A stretch of 64,000 nucleotides of DNA from the NCBI RefSeq assembly GCF_000711725.1, contig NZ_JONP01000009.1, positions 1 through 64,000 on the forward strand, given 5' to 3'. Source of the DNA: Roseomonas aerilata DSM 19363. Lineage in GTDB: Bacteria; Pseudomonadota; Alphaproteobacteria; Acetobacterales; Acetobacteraceae. Positions 8,460-16,650 of the stretch are shown here, piece by piece; the stretch's first letter is position 1; each line of letters starts with the position of its first letter. The notes beneath the pieces were generated by a model. That model was not told the origin of the DNA. It searched no databases and saw only the letters and a program-made list of their open reading frames with translations. Position numbers and translations under genes: made by a program.

Positions 8460-9362
8460 TTACGACGGGTTCGGGTCGCCCTCCCTGGGGAGCAGGCTGC
8501 TCCTGAGCGCCTCGGCCGCGGGCGAAAGGCTGCGCCCGGCGCGCTGGATGAGGCTGATCGAGCGCCTGATCTCCGGCGCCCTGATCGGCCGGGTCTGGAG
8601 CACCGGAGCGACGCGCAGGTCAACGGCGGAGGAGGGCAGGACACCGACGCCGAGGCCGGCCCGCACGAGGGCGACCGCGGTGCTCATGTAGGTCACCTCG
8701 TAGGCCGGCAGCGGGATCGTGCCCGCCGCCCGGCAGGCGCGGTCGAAAAGGGCGCGCACGCTACTTTCCGGGTCCATCAGCACGAGCGCCTCGCCCGCCA
8801 GCTCCGACAGCGGGATCGCGCGGCGGGCCTCGAAGCGGTGGCCGGCCGGCAGCACGGCGACCATTCGGTCCTCGAGGAGCGGCGTCACCTCGATCTCGGG
8901 ATCGCGCTCGATCTCGGTTCCGATCCCGAGCTCGACGGCGCCGCTCCTCACCAGCGCCACGACGCCTCCGGCCACCGCATCGCGAACAACGACCCGGATG
9001 CCCGGATGGGCCGCGCGCAGGCGGAGGAGGACGGTGGGCAGCACCGTCGCCCCGACCGAGGGCAGGACGGCCAGGCGCACGAGCCCGGCCCGTCCCGCGG
9101 CGGCCTCCTTCGCGCCGGCCACGACCGCGTCGAGATCCTCCAGCACCCGGGCGAAGGCCTCCACCAGCCCTTGCCCGACCTCGGTCGGCACCGCCCCCCG
9201 CGCGCCACGGTCGAAGAGCCGCAACCCGAGCTCGGTTTCGGCCTCGCGCAACTGGACGGTGAGCGCAGGCTGGGAAAGGTGGAGCAGCGCCGCCGCCCGA
9301 CCGAGGCTTCCCGTCTGCGCCACCGCGACGACAGCGCGCATCTGCCGCAAGGAGAGGCTCAT
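8460..9362 (-). CDS. LysR-family transcriptional regulator
   Basis: 300 residues. The N-terminal winged helix-turn-helix reads LRQMRAVVAVAQTGSLGRAA then LLHLSQPALTVQLREAETEL, with the S-Q-P-A-L-T core of LysR recognition helices. The effector domain follows from about residue 90 (VRLAVLPSVGATVLPTVLLR). It is transcribed away from a Bug gene whose start is 93 bp off, the classic LysR-target arrangement, so it probably controls the Bug-AtuA genes to its right and itself. A short palindrome overlaps its start codon (9361-9375). The ligand is unknown. Confidence 0.9.
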   Translation of the reverse strand: MSLSLRQMRAVVAVAQTGSLGRAAALLHLSQPALTVQLREAETELGLRLFDRGARGAVPTEVGQGLVEAFARVLEDLDAVVAGAKEAAAGRAGLVRLAVLPSVGATVLPTVLLRLRAAHPGIRVVVRDAVAGGVVALVRSGAVELGIGTEIERDPEIEVTPLLEDRMVAVLPAGHRFEARRAIPLSELAGEALVLMDPESSVRALFDRACRAAGTIPLPAYEVTYMSTAVALVRAGLGVGVLPSSAVDLRVAPVLQTRPIRAPEIRRSISLIQRAGRSLSPAAEALRSSLLPREGDPNPS

Positions 9363-9375
9363 AATCTGTCATTAT
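9361..9375. promoter_or_regulatory. Candidate LysR-type operator (ATAAT-N5-ATTAT)
   Basis: A perfect 5-bp dyad ATAAT-CTGTC-ATTAT sits in the short divergent region between a LysR gene and a Bug gene, overlapping the LysR start codon. Its spacing fits the T-N11-A layout typical of LysR sites. The surrounding stretch is markedly more AT-rich than the window average. Autoregulation is inferred from position only. Confidence 0.4.
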
Positions 9376-9455
9376 GGGCGACCTAAAGAACTTTCAATTG
9401 TATTATCCATGCCCTTCCGGCTCTCTTCCCCGCAACAATGGAGGAAGGCGCCAGC

Positions 9456-10454
9456 ATGGCCATGTCACCCGGGTTCCCGAGGCGCCGGATGCTGGCGACC
9501 GCAGCCAGCGGCCTCGCGCTTCCCGCACTCTCCCGCGCAGCCCTCGCCCAGGCCGGCTGGCCCGACCGGCCGATCCGCGTCATCGTTCCCTTCGGCGCGG
9601 GCACGAGCACCGACATCATGACGCGCCTCGTGACACCGCGGATGTCGCAGGAGCTGGGCCAGCCGATCGTCGTCGAGAACCGGCCGGGCGCCGGCGGCGT
9701 CGTCGGATCGGAGGCCGTCGCGAAATCCGCGCCCGACGGCTACAACCTCTGCATGGGAAGCATCGCCTCCCACTCCGTGAACGTCTCGCTCATGCCGCGC
9801 CTGCCCTACGACGTGCTGCGCGACTTCACACCGGTCTCCCTCGTCACGAACGCGCCGAACCTGCTGGTCGTCGGCAACGGGGTGCCCGCGCGGAACCTGC
9901 AGGAGTTCCTCACCTGGGCGAAGGGGCAGCGGGGCGGCGCTTCCTACGCCTCGGCCGGCAACGGCACCTCCAGCCATCTTGCGGGGGAGCTTCTGAAGCA
10001 GCTGACCGGCGTGCCGCTGGAGCACGTGCCCTATCGCAGCGGCGCGCAGGCGCTCACCGACATCATCTCGGGCCAGGTGGCCATGACCGTCTATCAGGTC
10101 ACGGCCGTGCTGCCCTTCGTGCGCGACGGCAAGATGCGCGCGCTGGCCACCACCTCCTCGCGCCGCCTCGAATGGACACCCGAGGTGCCTACCGTGGAGG
10201 AACAGGGGGTGAAGCCCTTCGACGTCGCGGCCTGGCACGGGCTCTTCGCGCCGGCGAACCTGCCCGCACCGATCCTCGACCGCCTCTATCGCGCGCTGAC
10301 GGTGGCACTGAACGACTCCGAGCTGCGGCCGAAGCTGAACGAGCAGGGGCTGGAACCCGTCGGCATGTCCCCCACCGATTTCCGCCCCTGGCTGGAGGCC
10401 GATATCGCGAAGTGGCGCGAGGTGGTCCGCGCCGGCAACATCAGGCCGGATTGA
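9456..10454 (+). CDS. Bug/TctC-type tripartite tricarboxylate transporter binding protein
   Basis: 332 residues from ATG 9456, chosen over an ATG 18 bp upstream because GGAGGAA lies about 10 bp before it. A Tat-like signal (RRRMLATAASGLALPALS) ends near ALAQA. Bug landmarks follow: WPDRPIRVIVPFGAGTSTD, ENRPGAGGVVGSE, HVPYRSGAQALTDIISGQV. It should bind an organic anion in the periplasm. The AtuA-like gene starts 4 bp after its stop, so the bound compound may be the AtuA substrate or its precursor (inference). A divergent LysR gene lies immediately upstream. Confidence 0.92.
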   Translation: MAMSPGFPRRRMLATAASGLALPALSRAALAQAGWPDRPIRVIVPFGAGTSTDIMTRLVTPRMSQELGQPIVVENRPGAGGVVGSEAVAKSAPDGYNLCMGSIASHSVNVSLMPRLPYDVLRDFTPVSLVTNAPNLLVVGNGVPARNLQEFLTWAKGQRGGASYASAGNGTSSHLAGELLKQLTGVPLEHVPYRSGAQALTDIISGQVAMTVYQVTAVLPFVRDGKMRALATTSSRRLEWTPEVPTVEEQGVKPFDVAAWHGLFAPANLPAPILDRLYRALTVALNDSELRPKLNEQGLEPVGMSPTDFRPWLEADIAKWREVVRAGNIRPD

Positions 10455-10458
10455 GCGG

Positions 10459-11790
10459 GTGAAGAAGGTCCGCATCGGCGCCGGCTCCGGCTTCTCCGGA
10501 GACCGGATCGAGCCCGCGGTGGAACTGGCCGAGCGCGGGGGGCTCCGCTACCTTGTCTTCGAATGCCTGGCGGAGCGGACCATCGCCCTCGCCCAACTTG
10601 CAAGGCGGCGCGACCCCGAGGCGGGCTACGACACGCTGCTCGCGGCCCGCATGCGCGCGGTGCTCCCGGCCTGCCGGCGACAGGGCATCCGCATCGTCAC
10701 GAACATGGGTGCCGCCAACCCGCTCGCGGCCGCCCGCCGCGTGGCGGAGGTGGCTCGCGGCCTGGGTCTCTCCGGCCTGCGGATCGCCGCGGTCACTGGC
10801 GACGACGTGACGGACAGCCTGCGCGGGACGGACGCCGCGCTCGACGAGGGCGGCACCGTCGCGGCCCTCGGCAACCGGCTCGTCTCCGCCAATGCCTATA
10901 TCGGCGCGCAGCCGATCATGGAGGCGCTGGCGGCCGGGGCGGAGGTGGTGGTGACCGGCCGCGTCGCCGACCCGGCGCTGTTCCTCGGCCCGCTGATGCA
11001 CGAGTTCGGCTGGGCGGCGGACGACTGGACCCGCCTCGGCCGCGGCACGGTCGTCGGTCACCTCCTCGAATGCGCGGGGCAGGTGACGGGTGGCTATTTC
11101 GCCGATCCGGGGCTGAAGGAGGTGCCGGACCTTGCGCGCCTCGGCTTCCCGCTGGCCGAGGTTTCCGAGGACGGGATGGCGACGATCACGAAGGTGCCGG
11201 GCTCCGGCGGACGGGTGACGGCTGCGACCGTGAAGGAGCAGCTTCTCTACGAGGTGCACGACCCCGCGCGCTACCTCCAGCCCGATGTCGTCGCCGACTT
11301 CTCCGGCGTCAGGATCGAGCCGGCGGGCGAGGACGCGGTGCGCGTCTCCGGCGGCGATGGCACGGCGCGGACGGGCACGCTCAAGGTGTCCGTCGGCTGC
11401 CACGAGGGTTGGTTCGGGGAGGGGGGGATCTCCTATGCCGGCCCCGGCGCTGCGGCCCGCGGGCGGCTGGCGCTCGAGATCGTGCGGGAACGTCTGCGCC
11501 TGATCGGCCATGAGGCGGAGGAACTGCGCTTCGAGCTTATCGGGGTGGATTCCATCCTCGGCCCCGCCGCCGGTGCACCCGAGCCGCGCGAGGTACGCGT
11601 GCGAGTCATCGGCCGCTGCGCCTCGCCCGAGGAGGCGGAGCGGATCGGGCATGAGGTGGACAGCCTCTACCTCAACGGCCCCGCGAGCGGGGGAGGGGTG
11701 GTGAAATCGGTGCGAGAGGTGATCGGCATCCGCTCCTGCCTCATCCCCGAGGCCGAGCCGCGCATCGGCCTGACCTGGGTGGAAGCCTGA
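10459..11790 (+). CDS. AtuA-family (acyclic terpene utilization) protein
   Basis: 443 residues, GTG start at 10459, 4 bp after the preceding stop. IGAGSGFSGDRIEPAVELAE at the N terminus and TNMGAANPLAAARRVAEVAR further in are hallmarks of AtuA. In Pseudomonas, atuA belongs to the citronellol/geraniol degradation cluster, but its biochemical role is not established and homologues occur in many non-terpene clusters. Here there is no geranyl-CoA carboxylase, so terpene use is doubtful. The protein ends before the usual C-terminal domain, which is encoded as the separate next gene starting 1 bp after the stop. Confidence 0.85.
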   Translation: MKKVRIGAGSGFSGDRIEPAVELAERGGLRYLVFECLAERTIALAQLARRRDPEAGYDTLLAARMRAVLPACRRQGIRIVTNMGAANPLAAARRVAEVARGLGLSGLRIAAVTGDDVTDSLRGTDAALDEGGTVAALGNRLVSANAYIGAQPIMEALAAGAEVVVTGRVADPALFLGPLMHEFGWAADDWTRLGRGTVVGHLLECAGQVTGGYFADPGLKEVPDLARLGFPLAEVSEDGMATITKVPGSGGRVTAATVKEQLLYEVHDPARYLQPDVVADFSGVRIEPAGEDAVRVSGGDGTARTGTLKVSVGCHEGWFGEGGISYAGPGAAARGRLALEIVRERLRLIGHEAEELRFELIGVDSILGPAAGAPEPREVRVRVIGRCASPEEAERIGHEVDSLYLNGPASGGGVVKSVREVIGIRSCLIPEAEPRIGLTWVEA

Positions 11791-11791
11791 G

Positions 11792-12115
11792 ATGATCCTC
11801 CGCGACCTCGCCCATGCCCGCGCGGGCGACAAGGGTGACATCTCCTGTATCTCCGTCATCGCCTACGATCCTGCCGAATACCCACGGCTGGAGCGCGAGG
11901 TGACGGCCGAGCGCGTGGCCGCACATTTCGCGGGCATCGTGCGGGGGGAGGTGCGCCGCTATGCGCTTCCGGGCATCGGCGCGCTGAACTTCGTGCTGGA
12001 GGGTGCGCTCGGCGGCGGAGTCACCCGATCCCTTGCCCTCGACGCTCACGGCAAGTGCCTTGCCTCGCGGATGCTGGAGCTTGAGGTCCAGGCGGACGGA
12101 AGCAAGGCGGAGTAG
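11792..12115 (+). CDS. AtuA C-terminal-domain-like small protein
   Basis: 107 residues. The opening LRDLAHARAGDKGDISCISV is the signature of the domain that forms the C terminus of longer AtuA proteins (D-x-A-H-x-R-S/A-G-D-K-G). GALNFVLEGALGGGVTRSL is its second conserved block. It begins 1 bp after the AtuA stop, so the two would be made in equal amounts and probably form a complex that reconstitutes the two-domain protein. The function is unknown beyond that association. Confidence 0.8.
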   Translation: MILRDLAHARAGDKGDISCISVIAYDPAEYPRLEREVTAERVAAHFAGIVRGEVRRYALPGIGALNFVLEGALGGGVTRSLALDAHGKCLASRMLELEVQADGSKAE

Positions 12116-12312
12116 GACTGCCAACACTACCGGAGGAGCTAAGGCCCGACGTAACGACGCCGCACCGCAGCCCAACCTGCCGAGGCTTCCCGCATGCAGA
12201 AGGGCAGGGGCGAATGGATAAAGCTCTATGGACTGACCTATTGCTTTTTGCCTCCTGATCAGCCCATGAAGGCCGTACAGCCCGGCCAACGGGCGCATGT
12301 CAGGAGGAATGG

Positions 12313-13284
12313 ATGCGTCGGGCCGAATTTCTGAAGCTGGGCGTCGCGCTGAGCCTGTTGCGCGCGGGCGCCGCCCGTGCCGAGACCTTCCCCAACCGGC
12401 CGATCCGCCTCGTGCTTCCCTACGCGCCCGGCGGTCCTGCCGATGCCTTCAGCCGCGCCATGGGGCGCGCAATGACGGAACGCCTGGGGCAGCCGGTGGT
12501 GGTGGATAGCCGCGGCGGCGCGGGCGGCGTGCTCGGCATGGAGATCGTGGCGAAGGCGCCGCCGGACGGATACACCATCGGCATCGGCGGCACGGGCTCG
12601 CTGGCCGGTGCGCTCAGCCTCATGCCGCAGATGCCCTATGATCCGCTGAAGGATTTCGCGCCCATCTCCATGATGGCGGCGGTGCCGGAGATCCTGGCCG
12701 TGAATCCGGGCCTGCCCGTCCGCAGCGTGGCGGAGCTGATCGCCCACGCGAAGCGCAACCCAGGCAAGATCTCCTACGGTTCCGGCGGAAACGGCACGGG
12801 GCCACACCTCGCCGGGGAGCTGCTGCGGCTGCATGGCGGGATCGACATCGTCCACGTGCCCTATCGCGGCGCGGCACCCGCCACCACCGACCTCGTCTCC
12901 GGGCAGATACAGATGATGATCGGCGAGGGGCCAGCGCTGCTTCCCTTCATCCAGTCCGGCCAGCTTCGCGCGCTGGCCGTGACGACGCGCGAGCGCATCG
13001 CGGCCCTGCCGGACCTGCCCACCTTGGCGGAGGCCGGGGTTCCCGACATCGAGCTGATGAACTGGTACTGCGTCCTCGCCCCCGCGGCCGTGCCAACGGA
13101 CCGGCTGGACCTGTTGCGCCGTTCCGTGACGGAGGCGCTGGCGGAGCCTGAAGTGCAGCGGGTTTTCGCGACGCAGGGTGCCAGCGCGGCGCCGGGCACG
13201 CCCGAGGCGCTGATGGAGCATATCCGCCGCGAGATCGCGCGCTGGGGCGAGGTTTCCCGCGCTGCCGGCACCCAGCCGGGCTGA
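12313..13284 (+). CDS. Bug/TctC-type tripartite tricarboxylate transporter binding protein
   Basis: 323 residues, ATG 12313 preceded by AGGAGG. A Tat-like signal (MRRAEFLKLGVALSLLRAG) ends at ARA before ETFPNRP. Bug motifs: RPIRLVLPYAPGGPADAFSR, GGAGGVLGMEIVAKAPPDGY, IVHVPYRGAAPATTDLVSGQ. The gene is the first of a likely operon with the aconitase-like pair and a flavin reductase (gaps of 10 bp, then overlaps), so its cargo may be the hydroxy-acid those enzymes process. No permease is present nearby. Confidence 0.92.
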   Translation: MRRAEFLKLGVALSLLRAGAARAETFPNRPIRLVLPYAPGGPADAFSRAMGRAMTERLGQPVVVDSRGGAGGVLGMEIVAKAPPDGYTIGIGGTGSLAGALSLMPQMPYDPLKDFAPISMMAAVPEILAVNPGLPVRSVAELIAHAKRNPGKISYGSGGNGTGPHLAGELLRLHGGIDIVHVPYRGAAPATTDLVSGQIQMMIGEGPALLPFIQSGQLRALAVTTRERIAALPDLPTLAEAGVPDIELMNWYCVLAPAAVPTDRLDLLRRSVTEALAEPEVQRVFATQGASAAPGTPEALMEHIRREIARWGEVSRAAGTQPG

Positions 13285-13294
13285 AGGGGGCCGC

Positions 13295-14581
13295 ATGGCC
13301 GGACAATCCGTTGCCCAGAAGATCCTCGCCCGCGCGCTGGGGCGGGATTCGGTCGAGGTGGGCGAGTACGTCACCGTCTCGGCCGACCACACGGTCTGCC
13401 AGGAACTCTTCTGGCCCGGCCACCAGCGCAACCTGGAGCGGATCGGCGTGGGCCGCATCCCGCGCCCGGACAAGGCGGTGATGGTCATCGACCACTCCAC
13501 CTCCGCCGCCATGGGGTCGCACCATTACCAGACGCACCGCAGCTTGCGGGACTGGTGCACGGCGCAGGGCATCGTGAACTTCTTCGGCCCGGGCAGCGGG
13601 CTAAGGCACCTCGTGATGGTGGAGAACGGGCTGGCCCGGCCGGGAATGCTCATCTTTTCCGACGAGGGGAACATCGCGAGCCTCGGCGCCGTGGGCGCGC
13701 TGAACATCCCGATCTCGACCGAGGTGCTCGTCTCGCTCATTGAGGATCAGAACTGGTTGGCGGTGCCGCCCTCCGCGCGCATCGCGCTCACCGGGCGCCT
13801 GGCTTTCGGAGTGACGGCGCGGGACCTTATCCAGACGATCGTCCGCGATTTCGGTGCGACAGACCGACTGCTCGGCTGCTGCGTGGAGTTCACGGGAGAG
13901 GCGATTGCCGGTCTCTCGATGGACGACCGGCAGACGATCCTTGCCTCCCTCTTCCACAGCGGTGCCTACACGGGCGTGATGCCGGTGGACGATGTGGCGC
14001 TCGCCTATGTCGAGGCGCGGGCGAAGGGACGACCCTATCAGGTGGTCGAGCCGGACGCGGGTGCCGACTACGTGCTCGAGGCGGCCTACGATCTCTCCGC
14101 CCTGGCGCCGATGGTGACCCGTCCGCCCGACCTGCACGGCGGCGTGCCCGTGGACGACGTGAGCGGCCAGCGCATCGATCAGGCGACGATCGGCTCCTGC
14201 GCCGGCAACCGGCTGGAGGACATGCGCGCCGCGGCCGCCGTGCTGCGCGGGCGGCAGTTGGCGGGGCATGTTACGCTCTACATCACGCCCGGCAGCCGCG
14301 AAGTCTATTCCGCCGCGGCGCGGGAAGGCTTGCTGGAGATCTTCTCCGATGCTGGCGCCACGGTTCTCGCGCCGGGCTGCACGACCTGCTGGGGCTACCA
14401 GGGGCAGCTCAACGACCACGAGGTGCTGATCTCCACGCAGCAGTTCAACTACCAGGGCCGCAACGGCAGCCGCCTGGCGGATGTGTACCTCGCCGGCCCC
14501 TACGCCGTGGCCGCCGCCGCCGTGGCAGGCCGGATCATCGACCCGCGCGAGATGCTGGCCGAAACGCGGGAGCACGCCTGA
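13295..14581 (+). CDS. Aconitase/LeuC-like large subunit with altered active site
   Basis: 428 residues alignable by eye to the large subunit of 3-isopropylmalate dehydratase-type enzymes: SVAQKILARALGRDSVEVGE, VIDHSTSAAMG, RHLVMVENGLARPGM and FTGEAIAGLSMDDRQTI. The three 4Fe-4S cysteines are kept (GSCAGNR and APGCTTC). The canonical D-S-H-T stretch is SDEGN here and the M-S-I-E-x-G-A segment is LFHSGAYTG, so family catalytic residues are replaced. It probably still binds a 4Fe-4S cluster and a hydroxy-dicarboxylate, but the reaction may differ from dehydration/hydration of isopropylmalate. The small subunit overlaps its stop. 2,3-dimethylmalate dehydratase-like activity is one possibility, unproven. 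Confidence 0.8.
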   Translation: MAGQSVAQKILARALGRDSVEVGEYVTVSADHTVCQELFWPGHQRNLERIGVGRIPRPDKAVMVIDHSTSAAMGSHHYQTHRSLRDWCTAQGIVNFFGPGSGLRHLVMVENGLARPGMLIFSDEGNIASLGAVGALNIPISTEVLVSLIEDQNWLAVPPSARIALTGRLAFGVTARDLIQTIVRDFGATDRLLGCCVEFTGEAIAGLSMDDRQTILASLFHSGAYTGVMPVDDVALAYVEARAKGRPYQVVEPDAGADYVLEAAYDLSALAPMVTRPPDLHGGVPVDDVSGQRIDQATIGSCAGNRLEDMRAAAAVLRGRQLAGHVTLYITPGSREVYSAAAREGLLEIFSDAGATVLAPGCTTCWGYQGQLNDHEVLISTQQFNYQGRNGSRLADVYLAGPYAVAAAAVAGRIIDPREMLAETREHA

Positions 14582-15132
14582 TGGGCGGCACGGCGCTGCG
14601 CGGCCGCGTGTGGAAGTTCGGCGACAACATCAGCGGCGACGACGGGATCATCGAGTTCTCGATCATCCGCGAGGGCTTCGGCAAGGCCTTCGACGAGGGG
14701 GCGCTGCGGGCCATGTGCTTCCGCCGCCTGCGCCCCGAGTTCCCAACCGAGGTCAGGCCGGGCGACATTGTCGTGGGCGGACGAAATTTCGGCCACCATA
14801 ACCATGTCGAGGTGAGCGTGGCGATGAAGGCCTCGGGCATCACGGTCGTGGTCGTGGAATCCTGCGAATCCGGCATTATCCGCCGCGCCCTGAACGTCGG
14901 GCTGCCGGTCATGATCTGTCCGGGCATCACGGATGCCGTGGCGGACGGCGAGGTGCTGGAGGCCGACCCTGCCACGGGCGCGATCCGCACCGCCTCCGGC
15001 CAGCATTTGCAGTCACGGCCCTTCTCCCCGCGCATGGTGGAGATCTGGCAGGCCGGCGGCTCGATCCCGCTGCTGCAGCGGGAATTCGCTGAGCGTCGTG
15101 CAAGAGAGTCACAAGAAATGGATGCGAGATGA
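14581..15132 (+). CDS. Aconitase/LeuD-like small (swivel) subunit lacking the SRE motif
   Basis: 183 residues with the swivel-domain layout: GRVWKFGDNISGDDGI, RPGDIVVGGRNFG, then ESCESGIIRRALNVGLPVM. In LeuD and aconitase the NFG is followed by C-G-S-S-R-E-H-A, which supplies the catalytic Ser and substrate-binding Arg; here the same place reads HHNHVEV. Together with changes in the large subunit this suggests a diverged activity. Its ATG lies in the stop region of the large subunit and its own stop overlaps the next start (ATGA), so expression is coupled across three genes. Confidence 0.78.
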   Translation: MGGTALRGRVWKFGDNISGDDGIIEFSIIREGFGKAFDEGALRAMCFRRLRPEFPTEVRPGDIVVGGRNFGHHNHVEVSVAMKASGITVVVVESCESGIIRRALNVGLPVMICPGITDAVADGEVLEADPATGAIRTASGQHLQSRPFSPRMVEIWQAGGSIPLLQREFAERRARESQEMDAR

Positions 15133-15800
15133 GCGCCAGCGACAACTTCCACTTCGTGGATGGCGAAGGGCTGGACACGGCCGCCGCCTACCGGCTGATC
15201 GTCGGCTGCGTGGTGCCGCGCCCGGTCGCCTGGATCACCACGGTGGACGGGGAGGGGCGCGTGAACGCGGCGCCCTTCAGCTCCTACAACTACGTCGCGA
15301 CCAGCCCGCCGATGCTCGGCGTGAACATCGCCGCCCGGGCGGGCGACGGCGCGATGAAGGACACGGCCCGGAATATCCTCGCGAGCCGCGAGTTCGTCGT
15401 GAATGTCGCGACCGAGGCGACGATGGAGGCGATGCACGGCTCCGCCCAGGAATTCCCGCCGGAGATCAGCGAGGCGGAGGCACTGGGCATCGACCTGCTG
15501 CCAAGCCGCCACGTGCGCGCGCCTCGAATCGCGGCCTCGCCCGTGCAGATGGAATGCCGCCTGGACCAGGTCGTGCCACTCGGGCGCGGCGTGAACACGC
15601 TCTATATCGGCGAGGTCGTGGCCTTCCACCTATCGCCCGAGATCTATGACGGCTCGCGCGTCGACAGCGTGAAAATGCGGCCCGTGGCGCGCCTCGGCGG
15701 CCCCTTCTACGCGGCGCTGGGGGAGATCATCCACCGCCCCATGCTTCAGCGCCCGCCGGGTGGCGAGGGGTGGACCGGCGTCGGGAAGGAAAAGGCCTGA
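15129..15800 (+). CDS. Flavin reductase-like domain protein
   Basis: 223 residues overlapping the preceding gene by ATGA. The flavin-binding signature is VVPRPVAWITTVDGEGRVNA, followed by APFSSYNYVATSPPMLGV, typical of the FMN-binding split-barrel flavin reductase-like family. Members either supply reduced flavin to a partner monooxygenase or act as oxidoreductases of unknown substrate. No two-component monooxygenase is encoded nearby. A second copy of the family lies 0.85 kb to the right on the other strand. Operon position suggests it works on the same pathway as the aconitase-like pair. Confidence 0.85.
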   Translation: MSASDNFHFVDGEGLDTAAAYRLIVGCVVPRPVAWITTVDGEGRVNAAPFSSYNYVATSPPMLGVNIAARAGDGAMKDTARNILASREFVVNVATEATMEAMHGSAQEFPPEISEAEALGIDLLPSRHVRAPRIAASPVQMECRLDQVVPLGRGVNTLYIGEVVAFHLSPEIYDGSRVDSVKMRPVARLGGPFYAALGEIIHRPMLQRPPGGEGWTGVGKEKA

Positions 15801-15878
15801 GCGAGCGATGGCGTGGCGGCTCTGGAAAGGAGCTGCTCGCCGCTGGTGCGGGCCTGCTGGTCCTGAACTGGGTGAAGA

Positions 15879-15969
15879 TGGCGGACAGGGTGGGATTCGA
15901 ACCCACGATAGGCTTTTGACCTATACGCACTTTCCAGGCGCGCGCCTTCGACCGCTCGGCCACCTGTCC
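15879..15969 (-). tRNA. tRNA-Ser(GGA)
   Basis: On the minus strand the acceptor arms are GGACAGG and CCTGTCC, followed by discriminator G and an encoded CCA. The anticodon loop is CTGGAAA (anticodon GGA) on stem arms CGCGC and GTGCG. A long variable arm and the T-loop sequence GGTTCGAATCC are visible, as expected for a class II serine tRNA. Length is 91 nt including CCA. It reads UCC and UCU serine codons. Confidence 0.95.
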
Positions 15970-16015
15970 CGTGGCGGCGGGGTATAGGGGGCCTCGGCCG
16001 CAGGGGCAAGCCGGG

Positions 16016-16579
16016 TCAGAGCGATTTCAGCAGGGCCACTAGCGCTTCCTCGAAGGCCGAGAGGTTCCGCCAGCGCTCCGCCTCTGGCACGGCGCGCGCG
16101 ACCAGCCGGTTTCCGGCCGCGCGAAGCCCACCGTCGATCATGAGGTTGTCGTGCAAGCCGAAGGACTCGATGTGTAGGCCCTCAGGGTCCTCCCAGTCGC
16201 CATCGGCCCTCTGCCGGGCGCCACCGCCGAGGAATCCCTGCGTGCGCTCGAGGAAGGGGAGGGCGTCGTTCGAGTACCCCGCCACCGGCCGCCCGAGGGC
16301 GCGCATGAAGCCCAGTTCGTACACTGTGCCGGCGTCGGCGGAGGGCCCGCGGAAGGGGGTCAGGTTGGCGATCAGCGCGTCCGCGCGGCGGATATGCGCC
16401 TCGTTGCGGAGATAGATCGCGAGCCACTCCTCGCCCGCGGCATCCGCTTCGGGGCAGGTCACGGGATCGGTGGGGAAAATGCCGGTGGCGCCGTGCCGGG
16501 CGCAGATGGAACGCTTGGCATCGGCCAGGGCGCTGGCATCCGGCAGGAAGACCTCGGGGCCCGCGAGATAGATGTGCAT
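16016..16579 (-). CDS. Nucleoside 2-deoxyribosyltransferase
   Basis: 187 residues. The start MHIYLAGPEVFLPDA holds the Y-L-A-G-P motif of the family, ADALIANLTPFRGPSADAGT supplies the conserved Asn and the D-x-G-T segment, and TVYELGFMRALGRPV contains the E-x-G-x-x-x-A catalytic Glu region. These enzymes transfer 2-deoxyribose between bases in nucleotide salvage, or in related subfamilies hydrolyse nucleoside monophosphates. Length fits the family. It stands next to tRNA-Ser on the same strand, and the next gene upstream is a flavin reductase 71 bp away. Confidence 0.85.
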   Translation of the reverse strand: MHIYLAGPEVFLPDASALADAKRSICARHGATGIFPTDPVTCPEADAAGEEWLAIYLRNEAHIRRADALIANLTPFRGPSADAGTVYELGFMRALGRPVAGYSNDALPFLERTQGFLGGGARQRADGDWEDPEGLHIESFGLHDNLMIDGGLRAAGNRLVARAVPEAERWRNLSAFEEALVALLKSL

Positions 16580-16650
16580 GCGGACCAGATAGCAGCTACG
16601 CGGCGGATCGCCAGCAACCGCCGGTGGTCATGGCGCTGCGGATGGCCCTG

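Noticed and set aside
15727-15963. Short minus-strand frames through tRNA-Ser (products beginning MAERSKARAWKVRIGQ or similar)
   Set aside because: They are translations of the tRNA gene itself, a common false call.
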